A stretch of 64,000 nucleotides of DNA from [Synechococcus] sp. NIES-970. Lineage in GTDB: Bacteria > Cyanobacteriota > Cyanobacteriia > Cyanobacteriales > MRBY01. The notes below the pieces were generated by a model. It saw only the letters and a program-made list of their open reading frames with translations. It ran no database searches and was not told where the DNA came from. Made by a program: the position numbers and the translations under genes. Positions 9,538-18,722 of the stretch are shown one piece after another (positions within the stretch are counted from its first letter, which is position 1; every line of letters begins with the position of its first letter). The stretch lies in the NCBI GenBank assembly GCA_002356215.1, contig AP017959.1, positions 248,001 through 312,000 on the forward strand. Direction: 5' to 3'.

Positions 9538-10323
9538 ATGGGTTATGGGCACTTTTTAAAACGGTTTTTTAGTTTGGCGATCGCCACAGGAATGTTCACC
9601 CTCGGTTATGGTCTACGCACCGAAGCTCGTCCGCCAACAACAGCTCCGGCAGATCTGACGACTCTCCTGGCCGAGATTGACCAGGCGGCCAACGGCCAGC
9701 AACTCGATCAGCTCATGACCTTCTACAGTGAAAACTTTAGCCATAGTGATGGTTTGGCGAAGGGCGAATTTCAGACCCTAGTGACGCAGCTTTGGGAAGA
9801 TTATCCACGGCTCACCTACAACACAAGGCTCCTCAGTTGGGATCAAACGGACGATCGCCTCACCGCTGAAACTGAAACCCAAATCCAAGGGGTCAAGCGC
9901 GAAGCAGGTCGCTGGATCGATTACAACAGCACCATCCGTGCCCAACAAACCTTCCAAGGGGGCCAAATGATCAGCCAAGAGATCCTCTCAGAAGCTTCAA
10001 CCCTGACCAGTGGTGATAATCCCCCAGTTGTGCAGGTCGTGATCCCAGAAACCGTGGCCCCAGAAGCGGACTTTGGCTTCGATGTGATTGTTCAAGATCC
10101 TCTAGGCGATGAAATTTTACTTGGTGGTGCCCTTGAAGAAACGATTACTGGCACAACCTACAGCGATCCGGGCGCCTTTGAATTAGATCTTCTCCCTGCT
10201 GGGGGAATCTTTAAACGGGTGGTCGCCCCCGCAGACCCTGGTGATATGTGGTACTCCGCCATTGTTGTGCGCAGTGATGGCATGGTCTTGACGACTAACC
10301 GGGTCAAGGTTCAGGGCAACTAA
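9538..10323 (+). CDS. Secreted protein with NTF2-like region
   Basis: A 261-residue protein not recognised by name. It starts with a basic, hydrophobic signal peptide (about residues 1-30, KRFFSLAIATGMFTLGYG), so it is probably exported to the periplasm. Residues ~35-155 look like an NTF2/SnoaL-type small domain (LDQLMTFYSENFSHSDG and a Trp/Tyr-rich middle). Residues ~160-260 form a beta-rich second domain. An AAGGAG-like ribosome site lies about 13 bases before the ATG, which supports this start. A strong terminator follows at 10356-10380. Function unknown; NTF2-like domains often bind small ligands. Confidence 0.75.
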   Translation: MGYGHFLKRFFSLAIATGMFTLGYGLRTEARPPTTAPADLTTLLAEIDQAANGQQLDQLMTFYSENFSHSDGLAKGEFQTLVTQLWEDYPRLTYNTRLLSWDQTDDRLTAETETQIQGVKREAGRWIDYNSTIRAQQTFQGGQMISQEILSEASTLTSGDNPPVVQVVIPETVAPEADFGFDVIVQDPLGDEILLGGALEETITGTTYSDPGAFELDLLPAGGIFKRVVAPADPGDMWYSAIVVRSDGMVLTTNRVKVQGN

Positions 10324-10355
10324 TTTGAGCCAGCTATGATTATTTGCCTCGCTGC

Positions 10356-10380
10356 AATCTCCCTTATTGGGAGATTTTTT
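10356..10380 (+). terminator. Rho-independent terminator of the secreted-protein gene
   Basis: AATCTCCC pairs with GGGAGATT around a TTATT loop and is followed by TTTT. It lies 33 bases after the stop codon at 10323. Confidence 0.85.
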
Positions 10381-10439
10381 ACTTTTAGGGCCTATTGAGG
10401 TCTTCGGCCAGTTATTCACAACCCATGGCAAATGATCTG

Positions 10440-10913
10440 TCATCGGTGTTTTTGTTGTCTGGGGGGTAAAGGGGCCACATCGCGGTCTGGTTCGGATGGG
10501 GGGGCGTCGTCGGGATGACTTTGCTTCATGAAGTAATAGCCCACTGTCAGGGATAAAATAATGGCTGCAATGCCAAATAAACTCAAACTATCGGTGGTTT
10601 TGATATCCAGAATAATTACCTTGCGGGCGATCGCAATAATCGCCACCGAGAGTACCACTTCAAAATGGGGGCGCCCCTTGGTGAGGTAGGTATTGATAAT
10701 GCTTTCTAGTAGCTCGATGCCGATGATGATCAGCATAAAGAGGCTAAAGATTTCTAGCAGCTGTTCTCCCTCGATAAGTAATCGTGGTGGTGCCAAAATA
10801 CTTTGAAAAAGCACCCAACCGAAGTCCAGGGTTGCCAACCCAATGGCGATCGCCATCATCGTCAGGAGCACCTGAATCATCAACCTTTCGTAGCGCTTAA
10901 ATAGATTGTGCAT
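10440..10913 (-). CDS. PsiE-family (phosphate-starvation-inducible E) membrane protein
   Basis: A 157-residue membrane protein when begun at the ATG at 10913 (MHNLFKRYERLM). A longer reading to 10958 needs a TTG start and adds a polar, low-quality stretch. Four hydrophobic segments are visible, including VLLTMMAIAIGLATLDF, LFMLIIIGIELLESI and SLFGIAAIILSLTVGYYF. The conserved GRPHFEVVLSVAIIAIARKVI stretch is typical of PsiE proteins. The C-terminus is a polar, proline-rich tail. The molecular role of PsiE is not established. It lies downstream of mutS2 on the same strand and may share its transcript. Confidence 0.8.
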   Translation of the reverse strand: MHNLFKRYERLMIQVLLTMMAIAIGLATLDFGWVLFQSILAPPRLLIEGEQLLEIFSLFMLIIIGIELLESIINTYLTKGRPHFEVVLSVAIIAIARKVIILDIKTTDSLSLFGIAAIILSLTVGYYFMKQSHPDDAPPSEPDRDVAPLPPRQQKHR

Positions 10914-10976
10914 GGGTTCCCTGGGGCCGGAATGATTGGGCGGTCTGTTCCCCAGCAAACATTCTAGTACGAGGGG

Positions 10977-13421
10977 TTAATGGGAAAAATAGGCGAGGGT
11001 AACGCCAGCTCCGCCTTCCTTCTGATCAGCAAGGGTGAATTTTTGGATTTGGGGATGGTATTTCAGAAATTCATGGACCCCTTCCCGGAGCTTTCCGGTG
11101 CCTTTGCCATGGATAATCCAAAGCACATGGGCGCCGGCGGCGGTGGCGGTGGCGATCGCCTGTTCGAGTTGACTTTCGGCCTGGTGAATCCGTTGACCCC
11201 GAATATCAACGGTATTGTTGGCGGTGCGCACAGTAACTGTTTCCGGGGTTTTTGCTGGGGGTGGCGCTTGTTTTTTAGGTACTTTGGCCTTGGGTTCTAC
11301 TTCTACTTTTTGCCCCTGGAGCGATTCGATTTCCGTCCAGTCCAAGGACATTTTCATAATGCCAAAGCGGGCGACGAGGGTTTTGCTTTCTGCATCTAAT
11401 TCAATCACTTCGGCAGTTTGCCCCAGGCGCGAGATGCGAATTCTTTCCCCTAATTGTGGTTGGTAGCCTGGTTTTTTGGGGGTGGTTTTGGCGAGTTTGG
11501 TTTCGGCAATATCCCCCAGGGCTTGGGTGGCGGCTTGGGCTTTTTGGGCGGTGGGCTTGCCTTTTTGGAGGGTGCGGATCACCTGGGCGATTTCAGATTT
11601 CGCCTCGGCGATCGCCGCCTGCACCTGTTGATCCTGGGCGAGTTTCAATTCTGCTTCCCGGCGTTGGAGATCGGCGGCTTTCGCAGAAACTTCTGTGTAA
11701 AAACGTTCGGTCTGTTTGAGGAGGGCTTCTGCTTCCTTGGCTTTTTGCTCTTGGTCTCGCCGTTGGGCTTCCAGGGCGGCGATCACATCGTTGACATTGG
11801 TATTTGCATTCCCCAGCAGATTTTGGGCACTCTCGACAATTGCAGGATCTAGCCCCAACCGTTGGGCGATCGCCAAGGCATTAGAGCGGCCCGGAATACC
11901 CCAGAGGAGCTTATAGGTGGGCCGCAGGGAATATTCATCAAATTCGACGGAGGCATTTTCAAAGCGCTCATCCTCATATTTCAGGGCTTTGAGTTCCCCA
12001 TAGTGGGTGGTGGCGATCGTCAGCTGGGTATGGTCGGCGAGGTATTTCAACAGGGCGATCGCCAGGGCACTGCCTTCGGTAGGGTCGGTACCAGCCCCCA
12101 CTTCATCGAGGAGAACGAGATTGGTTTGATCTTCTGGTTGCAAAGCCTCGATAATGCGTCCAACCCGGCGAATATGTCCAGAAAAAGTCGATAAACTCTG
12201 TTGCAGAGATTGTTCGTCGCCGATATCGGCTAAAACTTGGTCAAACCAGGGGATTTCTACCGGGGCGATCGCCGGAATAAATAGGCCCACTTTTGCCATC
12301 AAAGCGGCCATGCCGAGGGTTTTGAGGGTGACAGTTTTTCCCCCTGTATTCGGCCCGGTGATCGCCACCACCCGGATATCAGGACGAATTTGTACATTGA
12401 TCGGCACCACCTCTAAGCTTTCTTCTTGTTTTTCCTGCCAAATCAGCAGGGGATGGCGCAAGTTACGCAGAATGGTTGGTTGCTCGGGGCTGACAAACTT
12501 TGGGGGATGGCCGTTAAGCCAGACACCATAGCGCATCCGGGCCAAGGCTAGGTCAAGGGTGGTGGCGATCGCCAAAAGTTTTTCTAAATCTTCCCCCACA
12601 GCCGCCACTTTCTCTGTTAACTGGCGCAGGACAATTTCAACCTCTCGTTCTTCCTGTTTGAGCGCTTGACGGAGGCGATTACCTACTTCGACGATCGCCT
12701 TGGGTTCAATGTAGAGGGTCGAGCCAGTACTAGAGATATCGTGAACAATGCCAGGAATTTGTTCTTTTTGGCCCGCTTTAACGGGCAAAACAAAGCGATC
12801 GCCCCGTTGGGTAATCACCGCCTCCTGGATCGAACTGCTGTGGCGCTGCATAATCCGCTGGAGGGTTTGATAGATTTGCTCCCTGGCCCCTTTGATCTTG
12901 ACGCGAATCCCTTCCAGTTTCGGACTGGCCCGGTCAGTCACATCGCCCCGATCATCGATGCAGTGGTGGATTTCTTGCTCCAGTTCTGGGTAGGTGCGCA
13001 GCTGTTCCACCAGATGAGTCAATTGGGGTAGATCTAATTCTGTATTTTCCACCAGGCGACGCAGGCGTCTTACCCCGGCCAGAGTGGTTGCAATAAGCAA
13101 TAAATCTTTCCCCGCGATCAGCCCACCCACCGCTGCTCGTTCTAAAGATTCGCTAATATCGCCAATGCCCTCAAAGGAAACCCCATTGTCCATCGCCCCA
13201 TCCAAGGCTTGCATCTCCACCGTTTGGGCCAAAAGCACTTCACTTTCTGCTTGGCTCTGGGGAAACACAAGTTGTTGGGCGGCGATCGACCCTAATTTTG
13301 TGGCAGCAAAGGTCGATAGATGCTGACAAAGGCGCGACCATTCGAGGAGCTTGAGGGTTTCGGCTTGGATCTGGGTCAAGGGCAATTCGTGGGAAATACT
13401 GCGAGAGTTACATTTTGACAT
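10977..13421 (-). CDS. mutS2: Endonuclease / ribosome-rescue factor MutS2
   Basis: An 814-residue MutS2. The ATPase core holds the Walker A GPNTGGKT near residue 355-362, Walker B LVLLDEVGAGTDP, and the family signature STFSGHIRR. A long coiled-coil region rich in Glu, Lys and Gln follows (about 530-640). The C-terminal Smr domain has VDIRGQRIHQAE and the nuclease signature HGKGTGKLREG. MutS2 suppresses recombination in some bacteria and splits collided ribosomes in others; which role applies here is unknown. The N-terminus is about 20 residues longer than many homologues, so an internal start is possible. It follows the TonB-like gene by 21 bases and probably shares its operon. Confidence 0.95.
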   Translation of the reverse strand: MSKCNSRSISHELPLTQIQAETLKLLEWSRLCQHLSTFAATKLGSIAAQQLVFPQSQAESEVLLAQTVEMQALDGAMDNGVSFEGIGDISESLERAAVGGLIAGKDLLLIATTLAGVRRLRRLVENTELDLPQLTHLVEQLRTYPELEQEIHHCIDDRGDVTDRASPKLEGIRVKIKGAREQIYQTLQRIMQRHSSSIQEAVITQRGDRFVLPVKAGQKEQIPGIVHDISSTGSTLYIEPKAIVEVGNRLRQALKQEEREVEIVLRQLTEKVAAVGEDLEKLLAIATTLDLALARMRYGVWLNGHPPKFVSPEQPTILRNLRHPLLIWQEKQEESLEVVPINVQIRPDIRVVAITGPNTGGKTVTLKTLGMAALMAKVGLFIPAIAPVEIPWFDQVLADIGDEQSLQQSLSTFSGHIRRVGRIIEALQPEDQTNLVLLDEVGAGTDPTEGSALAIALLKYLADHTQLTIATTHYGELKALKYEDERFENASVEFDEYSLRPTYKLLWGIPGRSNALAIAQRLGLDPAIVESAQNLLGNANTNVNDVIAALEAQRRDQEQKAKEAEALLKQTERFYTEVSAKAADLQRREAELKLAQDQQVQAAIAEAKSEIAQVIRTLQKGKPTAQKAQAATQALGDIAETKLAKTTPKKPGYQPQLGERIRISRLGQTAEVIELDAESKTLVARFGIMKMSLDWTEIESLQGQKVEVEPKAKVPKKQAPPPAKTPETVTVRTANNTVDIRGQRIHQAESQLEQAIATATAAGAHVLWIIHGKGTGKLREGVHEFLKYHPQIQKFTLADQKEGGAGVTLAYFSH

Positions 13422-13442
13422 TCCCTTTACACAAATTAAAGA

Positions 13443-14597
13443 TCAATCCTCCGATGCATCAGGATTGGCAGGCTCGATGGCGGGTGGTGCTGGCGGTGCG
13501 GGCGGATTAGCAGGTGAAGCTGGGGGAGGGCTAAAAGCCGCACAAAAAGCAGGCTCATAGCGATAATTAACGCTGACTCGATAGTTAATGTTGTTCCCAT
13601 CGAAGCGGGCGTTACGGATATCCTGGGCCGCCTGGCCGTCGAGGACATTACTGCCAGAACTCTGGGCTAAATTCACCTGGGAGGGAGCACCGTTACTGTT
13701 CACTACAACGGTGTAGGTGGCGGTGCCACTGGCTTGACTACTACAGGCATTCCGGGGATAGTTCCCCGATAAGGTGCGGCTTACCGTTGCACTATTGCGC
13801 GCCATCTGGGGTGGGGTCGGAGCCGTGTTACTGTCTCCACGGAGTTCTTGGGAGCGGAGTAACTCGGCATCAAAACGCACGTCATTGCCATTTTCTGGGG
13901 CGTTATTACGGGGGCGGGTGGCGATCGCCGCTTCTGCTTCTAGCTGTCGTTGCCGTTGGATCAAGTCAGCGTTATTTGACCGGGGCGTAATGGTTAACTG
14001 CTGCTGACTACCATTGCTTTCTGTCGAAGCTGGTGGTGCACCATTTACCTCGCCTGGAATCGAGAGGCTGGGCAAAGACTCACTGGGACGCACCGCTTCT
14101 AAGGGGGGTGGCGGCGGTAAAAAGCTCATATTCCGGGGGGGCGGGGGAGGCGTAAACCCGGAATAGCTGCTGGCAATGGGGGGAGGACTAATCGGCACAA
14201 AAGAAAAATTACTTTGGCCAAAATTAGGGCTCATGGGGGTGGGTAGCAGACTGAGGCTATTGGGGTCAGGGGCGATCGCCTGGCCATTGAGAGCCGACAT
14301 ATTCAAATCAAACCCCGGGTTTGTCTCAAAAATTGACAAATCCAGAGGAGGAGCCATGGTCGGTAGGCGATTTTGTACCTCCGGGGAAAGTTCCATCACA
14401 GGGACAACCGCTTGAACATCAGTGCTTTCCTCGGTGGGGTCAGAGGTAGCCCAAAAGGGAATCGTCAGGGCCGCTAATCCATGCAAGGCGATCGACCCCA
14501 ACACCGCGATTCCCTGGGGACGACGTCCATAGTTGCCCAATTTCTGAAATGTCTGGAGAAACTGCTCTGTGGGATTGTAGAGGCTTTTGTCTAGCAT
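13443..14597 (-). CDS. TonB-family protein (Pro-rich, periplasmic)
   Basis: A 384-residue protein with a short cytosolic start and one membrane helix near residues 28-45 (GIAVLGSIALHGLAALTIPFW). A long Pro/Ser/Asn-rich periplasmic spacer follows, with PPPPPR and PPPPPLE runs. The C-terminal domain, with YPRNACSSQASGTATYTVVV and DGQAAQDIRNARF, matches the TonB C-terminal fold. TonB proteins carry proton-motive energy from ExbBD to outer-membrane receptors. No exbBD or receptor gene is near. The protein then ends in another Ala/Pro-rich tail of about 35 residues after the TonB domain, which is unusual. It heads the likely tonB-like/mutS2/psiE-like transcript. Confidence 0.82.
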   Translation of the reverse strand: MLDKSLYNPTEQFLQTFQKLGNYGRRPQGIAVLGSIALHGLAALTIPFWATSDPTEESTDVQAVVPVMELSPEVQNRLPTMAPPLDLSIFETNPGFDLNMSALNGQAIAPDPNSLSLLPTPMSPNFGQSNFSFVPISPPPIASSYSGFTPPPPPRNMSFLPPPPPLEAVRPSESLPSLSIPGEVNGAPPASTESNGSQQQLTITPRSNNADLIQRQRQLEAEAAIATRPRNNAPENGNDVRFDAELLRSQELRGDSNTAPTPPQMARNSATVSRTLSGNYPRNACSSQASGTATYTVVVNSNGAPSQVNLAQSSGSNVLDGQAAQDIRNARFDGNNINYRVSVNYRYEPAFCAAFSPPPASPANPPAPPAPPAIEPANPDASED

Positions 14598-14736
14598 GGA
14601 TCTGGGGTTAACCTAGAAAAAAGGCTAAATATTAAAAAACATTGCTGTTCGATTCTAGCGGATCCCCTCATAAAATTTGGGTCGGGATGCGTCCGCTAGA
14701 ATGCCCTTAACGACCTTTTCCCTGGTAGAAAGTTTC

Positions 14737-16782
14737 ATGGCAAATCGTTTAGCCCAAACCAAAAGTCTTTATCTCCGTAAGCATGCAGAGAACCCGATCA
14801 ATTGGTGGTATTGGTGTGATGAGGCCCTAGCCCAGGCCAAAGCTGAAAATAAGCCGATTTTTTTGTCCATTGGTTATTCCTCTTGTCACTGGTGCACGGT
14901 GATGGAAGGGGAAGCTTTTTCGAATCCGGAAATTGCTGCCTATCTCAATCAATATTTTTTACCTATTAAAGTAGACCGGGAAGAAAGACCAGACATTGAC
15001 AGTATCTATATGCAGGCTTTGCAGTTGATGACTGGCCAGGGAGGATGGCCGCTGAATATTTTCCTGACGCCGGACGATTTACAGCCTTTCTATGGGGGCA
15101 CTTATTTTCCGCTGCAACCCCGGTACAATCGTCCGGGTTTTCTTGATGTGCTGACGTCAATTCGGCGCTTTTTTGATGAGGAACCAGAGAAACTTCAGGA
15201 GATCAAATCAGAAATTTTTATGGTACTCAGTCGTTCTGCTCAGTTGCCTCCAGGAGCAGTGACACTCGATGGCAGTCTACTACAACAAGGGTTGGAGCGT
15301 TGTACAGCGGTGGTGGCACGGCAGGATGCTGGCCCTAGTTTTCCGATGATTCCCTACGGGGCGATCGCCTTACAGGGTAGTCGCCTCACTGCCCAAGATA
15401 AGCACCATGGTTTAGACGTAAGCACCAAGCGGGGCCTAGATTTAACCTTGGGGGGCATCTATGACCATGTAGGCGGTGGCTTCCATCGCTACACCGTTGA
15501 TCCCCATTGGACAGTGCCCCACTTTGAAAAAATGCTCTATGACAATGGGCAAATCACAGAATTTCTCGCCAACCTCTGGGCCCAGGGGGTCACAGAACCC
15601 GCTTTCAAGACAGCTTTAGAAGGAACGGTAGCTTGGTTAGCCAGGGAAATGACAGCTCCCGCAGGCTATTTTTATGCCGCCCAGGATGCGGACAGCTTTT
15701 TAGAGTTGACCCATCCAGAGCCGGAAGAGGGGGCTTTTTATGTTTGGGACTATGATGAGTTGCAAGCCCAGCTGACCGCCGATCAATTCACAGAGCTCAG
15801 TGAGACTTTTTTTATTGCCCCAGACGGCAATTTTGAAGGAAAGATTGTTCTAAAACGCCGACATTCCGAAGAACTCTCGGAAAATATCCGAGCCATTCTC
15901 GATCGCCTATTTTTAGCACGCTATGGCAGTCCCAGAGATCAACTGACAAATTTTCCCCCGGCCCGGAACAACCAAGAGGTCAAGTCGGTTCCCTGGCCGG
16001 GACGTATTCCTGCGGTGACCGATACAAAAATGATCGTTGCTTGGAACAGTCTGATGATTTCAGGTCTGGCGCGAATCTATGGGGTGCTGAAGATGGAAAA
16101 AGCCTGGGATTTGGCGGTTAATGGCGCTAATTTCATCTTAGAAAATCAATGGCAAAATAACCACCTCTATCGACTTAACTTCGGTGATGCTCCAGATGGT
16201 GCAGCCCAGGCAGAAGATTATGCTTTTTTGATTAAAGCGCTCCTAGATCTGCAAACGAATCGCCCCTCAGAAATGATTTGGGTAGAAAAGGCGATCGCCC
16301 TCCAGACAGCCTTTGATGAAAACTTTTGGGCAACAGAGACGAAAGGCTATTTCAATAATCCCCATAGCCCAGAATTACTCATCCAAGAGCGGAGCTACCA
16401 AGACAACGCTACCCCTGCCGCCAATGGGGTCGCTGCCTGTAATTTAATACGTCTTTTTTTGCTGACTGAAAATACAATTTATTTAGAAAAAGCAACGCAA
16501 ATCTTAAAGGCCTTTGGTGCGATTTTGGAGACCTCTCCTCAACAAGTGCCGACCCTGGTATCCGCCCTCGATTGGTATCTCCATGGCACCGTGGTAAAAG
16601 CTCCCCATGAAAGACTCTTACCCCTGACCCAAATGTCGTTAAATACAGTTGCCCTGAAACCCACATTGGTATTACCCGCCGGGAGTATTGCCCTAGTTTG
16701 TCAAGGATTGAATTGTCTAGAACCCTGCCAAACTGAAGCTCAATTAATGACTCAAATACAGACGAGTCTCAATCGATTGTAA
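14737..16782 (+). CDS. DUF255 thioredoxin-fold / six-hairpin glycosidase-like protein (YyaL/SPATA20 family)
   Basis: A 681-residue protein from the ATG at 14737 ([20 protein letters not shown]), which matches the conserved N-terminus; the in-frame ATG at 14677 adds 20 unrelated residues. The first ~165 residues are a thioredoxin-like domain with [10 protein letters not shown] (CxxC) and [14 protein letters not shown]. The rest is an alpha/alpha-barrel like N-acylglucosamine epimerases, with [20 protein letters not shown] and [10 protein letters not shown]. The family is widespread in bacteria and animals, but its reaction is not established. It is a cytosolic protein with no signal peptide. 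The next gene follows after 55 bases on the same strand. Confidence 0.9.
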   Translation: MANRLAQTKSLYLRKHAENPINWWYWCDEALAQAKAENKPIFLSIGYSSCHWCTVMEGEAFSNPEIAAYLNQYFLPIKVDREERPDIDSIYMQALQLMTGQGGWPLNIFLTPDDLQPFYGGTYFPLQPRYNRPGFLDVLTSIRRFFDEEPEKLQEIKSEIFMVLSRSAQLPPGAVTLDGSLLQQGLERCTAVVARQDAGPSFPMIPYGAIALQGSRLTAQDKHHGLDVSTKRGLDLTLGGIYDHVGGGFHRYTVDPHWTVPHFEKMLYDNGQITEFLANLWAQGVTEPAFKTALEGTVAWLAREMTAPAGYFYAAQDADSFLELTHPEPEEGAFYVWDYDELQAQLTADQFTELSETFFIAPDGNFEGKIVLKRRHSEELSENIRAILDRLFLARYGSPRDQLTNFPPARNNQEVKSVPWPGRIPAVTDTKMIVAWNSLMISGLARIYGVLKMEKAWDLAVNGANFILENQWQNNHLYRLNFGDAPDGAAQAEDYAFLIKALLDLQTNRPSEMIWVEKAIALQTAFDENFWATETKGYFNNPHSPELLIQERSYQDNATPAANGVAACNLIRLFLLTENTIYLEKATQILKAFGAILETSPQQVPTLVSALDWYLHGTVVKAPHERLLPLTQMSLNTVALKPTLVLPAGSIALVCQGLNCLEPCQTEAQLMTQIQTSLNRL

Positions 16783-16837
16783 GCATCATGTAAATTCCCT
16801 GAGTCATTTTAAACAATCTCCCATTTCGGATTCTGCT

Positions 16838-17791
16838 ATGCACGACCCCCATCATCATTTGCCCCAAGATAATCGCCAGGAAGTGCGGCGTGTACTGTGG
16901 TTGACTCTCTGGCTAAATCTGCTGGTGATGGGCCTCAAGGCGACCATTGGTTTTTTGACGGGTTCCCTAAGTCTCCAGGCCGATGCGCTCCATAGCTTCA
17001 CGGACAGTGCGAATAATATTCTGGGGCTGTTTGCCAATCGATTTTCTTCGCCTACCCCAGACCGAGATCATCCCTACGGCCACCAGAAGTTTGAGGCGAT
17101 CGGCGCCTTGGGGATTGGGATGTTCCTGGGGATTGCTTGTTTTGAGATTCTTAAAGGGGCGATCGCCAAATTGATCGAAGGCCAAGGGGAGATCACCATT
17201 GGCTTAGGGGAATTAGGTTGGCTTGTAGTTGTGCTGGGGATCAATATTTTCGTCACCTTCTATGAGCGTAACGTTGGTCAGCGGGTGGGGAGCGCGATTC
17301 TCCTGGCCGATGCGAAACACACCATGAGTGATGTATGGGTAACGATTTTGGTGCTATTTGGGCTTTTGGGTATCTGGCAAGCAAGGGTCTGGGATATCCC
17401 GCAGCTCCAATGGCTCGATGTGTTTTTGGCGTTTCCAGTGGCGGCCTTGGTTTTTCGGAGTGCGTGGGAAGTTTTGACTGATAATTTGCCCTGGCTGGTA
17501 GATGAGATGGCGATCGCCCCCGAAGCGATCCATAAACAGGTAATGACCGTGCCTGGTGTCTTAAATTGCCATGACATCGCCTCCCGGGGGCTGTTGGGGA
17601 GACAAGTTTTTATTGAAATGCACCTCGTGGCGATCGCCGAAGATGTGGCCACCGCCCATGCCATCAGCGAACAAGTAGAAAAGCATCTCGAAGCTGTTTT
17701 TGCCCCGGCTCGGGTGACTGTCCATATCGAACCCAAAGCTTACGAATCAGCCCACATTGGCTTTGATGGCACCTCATCATCCCACCCATAA
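16838..17791 (+). CDS. Cation diffusion facilitator (CDF) family metal transporter
   Basis: A 317-residue inner-membrane transporter exporting divalent metals (Zn2+, Fe2+, Co2+ or Mn2+) in exchange for protons. It starts with a His-rich segment, MHDPHHHLPQ. Six hydrophobic helices follow. The two metal-site helices carry LQADALHSFTDSANN and LLADAKHTMSDVW. The xxDxxxHxxxD arrangement in which the first helix has A-D-A-L-H is closer to the Zn/Fe-type pattern, but selectivity is not predictable. The ~85-residue C-terminal cytosolic domain ends with HIEPK. The 3' end overlaps the downstream hairpin that serves mscL. Confidence 0.93.
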   Translation: MHDPHHHLPQDNRQEVRRVLWLTLWLNLLVMGLKATIGFLTGSLSLQADALHSFTDSANNILGLFANRFSSPTPDRDHPYGHQKFEAIGALGIGMFLGIACFEILKGAIAKLIEGQGEITIGLGELGWLVVVLGINIFVTFYERNVGQRVGSAILLADAKHTMSDVWVTILVLFGLLGIWQARVWDIPQLQWLDVFLAFPVAALVFRSAWEVLTDNLPWLVDEMAIAPEAIHKQVMTVPGVLNCHDIASRGLLGRQVFIEMHLVAIAEDVATAHAISEQVEKHLEAVFAPARVTVHIEPKAYESAHIGFDGTSSSHP

Positions 17792-17816
17792 AAAAACCCC
17801 AAGGCGATCGGGGGTT
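17789..17816 (-). terminator. Rho-independent terminator of mscL
   Basis: On the minus strand AACCCC pairs with GGGGTT around a ten-base loop that includes CGATCGCC, then a run of seven T. It ends mscL transcription and lies on the 3' end of the convergent CDF gene. Confidence 0.75.
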
Positions 17817-17875
17817 GCAGAAAAAATAAATTGCTTTTGCGTTATGGTCTTTGCCAACGAATGTGAAGCAGAAAG

Positions 17876-18313
17876 CTATTGGGGTCGATTCTCCATGAGA
17901 TCGGCAAGACGTTCCAGGGCAGCCGTGAGTTTTTCTTGGGCAACAACTGCGGCATCTGGCTCAGGGGCAGGTGTGTCTAATTCTTCCATGGCTTTCGCTC
18001 GGCTCAGCCGACGTTGTACTTTTTCGAGGGCGCGAATTAAGAGAAAAATAGCAAAGGCAATCACCAAAAAATTGATGACAGCTGCTAGGAAGACGCCATA
18101 TTTAATCCCATTGAAGGAGAGCTCACTCAAAGCATCTAAGTTTGCTGCATTAAGGGCTGGTTGCAACAGCACAGGAGTAATGATATCTGCTACCAAAGAA
18201 TTAATGATTTGGCCAAAGGCACCACCAATAATGACGGCCACCGCCAAATCAATCACATTCCCCCTCATGATAAAGGCTTGGAAGTCACTCCAAAAGCTAC
18301 TTTTTTTAGCCAT
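17876..18313 (-). CDS. mscL: Large-conductance mechanosensitive channel MscL
   Basis: A 145-residue channel protein that opens under high membrane tension to release solutes after hypo-osmotic shock. The N-terminal segment KSSFWSDFQAFIMRGNVIDLA and the first pore helix VAVIIGGAFGQIINSLV are the conserved gate. The second helix is AVINFLVIAFAIFLLIRAL. A charged C-terminal bundle follows. Its length is normal for the family. The start codon fits the conserved N-terminus. It is divergently transcribed from the receptor-type GGDEF/EAL gene across 409 bases. Confidence 0.96.
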   Translation of the reverse strand: MAKKSSFWSDFQAFIMRGNVIDLAVAVIIGGAFGQIINSLVADIITPVLLQPALNAANLDALSELSFNGIKYGVFLAAVINFLVIAFAIFLLIRALEKVQRRLSRAKAMEELDTPAPEPDAAVVAQEKLTAALERLADLMENRPQ

Positions 18314-18722
18314 GTATTAAATACCTCAATCCTATTTTAAAAAACCGTAAAGTCGCAGAATATTCAAAAATATTCATTGCTTCTCTAGGATAAATGATAG
18401 CCCGAATTGAATCAAGCTCTCAAATCAAACCTTAAAAGAAAATTAAGTGAGCTTTATGTTTTTTTGGCCAAAGAAACTATCATGATTTACCGGTGGCTGA
18501 TAAATTTCAACATATAAACTGAACAGAGTAATCATTTTTTATAGCTATTGATTGTTTGACGACTAAAGGGTCGGATTTTATCGATGTATCTTTTGTGACT
18601 AAAAAGCCAATCTTCTTGTTTCTTTGGGCAATGTATCAAAAGTAGCCATTGACATTGCCGTTAATTTTTTATTGCGACTATACTTAAACAATTCTTCCCC
18701 GTAGCCAACGCCGACAATTTTA
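18314..18722. other. 409-base AT-rich divergent intergenic region (mscL / GGDEF-EAL)
   Basis: No gene or HIP1 site is visible. There is a small perfect hairpin, GAATATT-CAAA-AATATTC, at 18358-18375. A TATACT -10-like box lies at 18679-18684, upstream of the gene at 18723, but it has no good -35 at normal spacing. The region is long and AT-rich for this genome and presumably holds both promoters. Confidence 0.5.

Noticed and set aside
11454-11852. 132-codon plus-strand frame inside mutS2
   Set aside because: Repetitive Gly/Phe-rich translation opposite the coiled-coil coding region of mutS2, which is clearly the real gene.
18651-18684. TTGACA-like box and TATACT upstream of the receptor GGDEF/EAL gene
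   Set aside because: They are about 24 bases apart, too far for a standard promoter.
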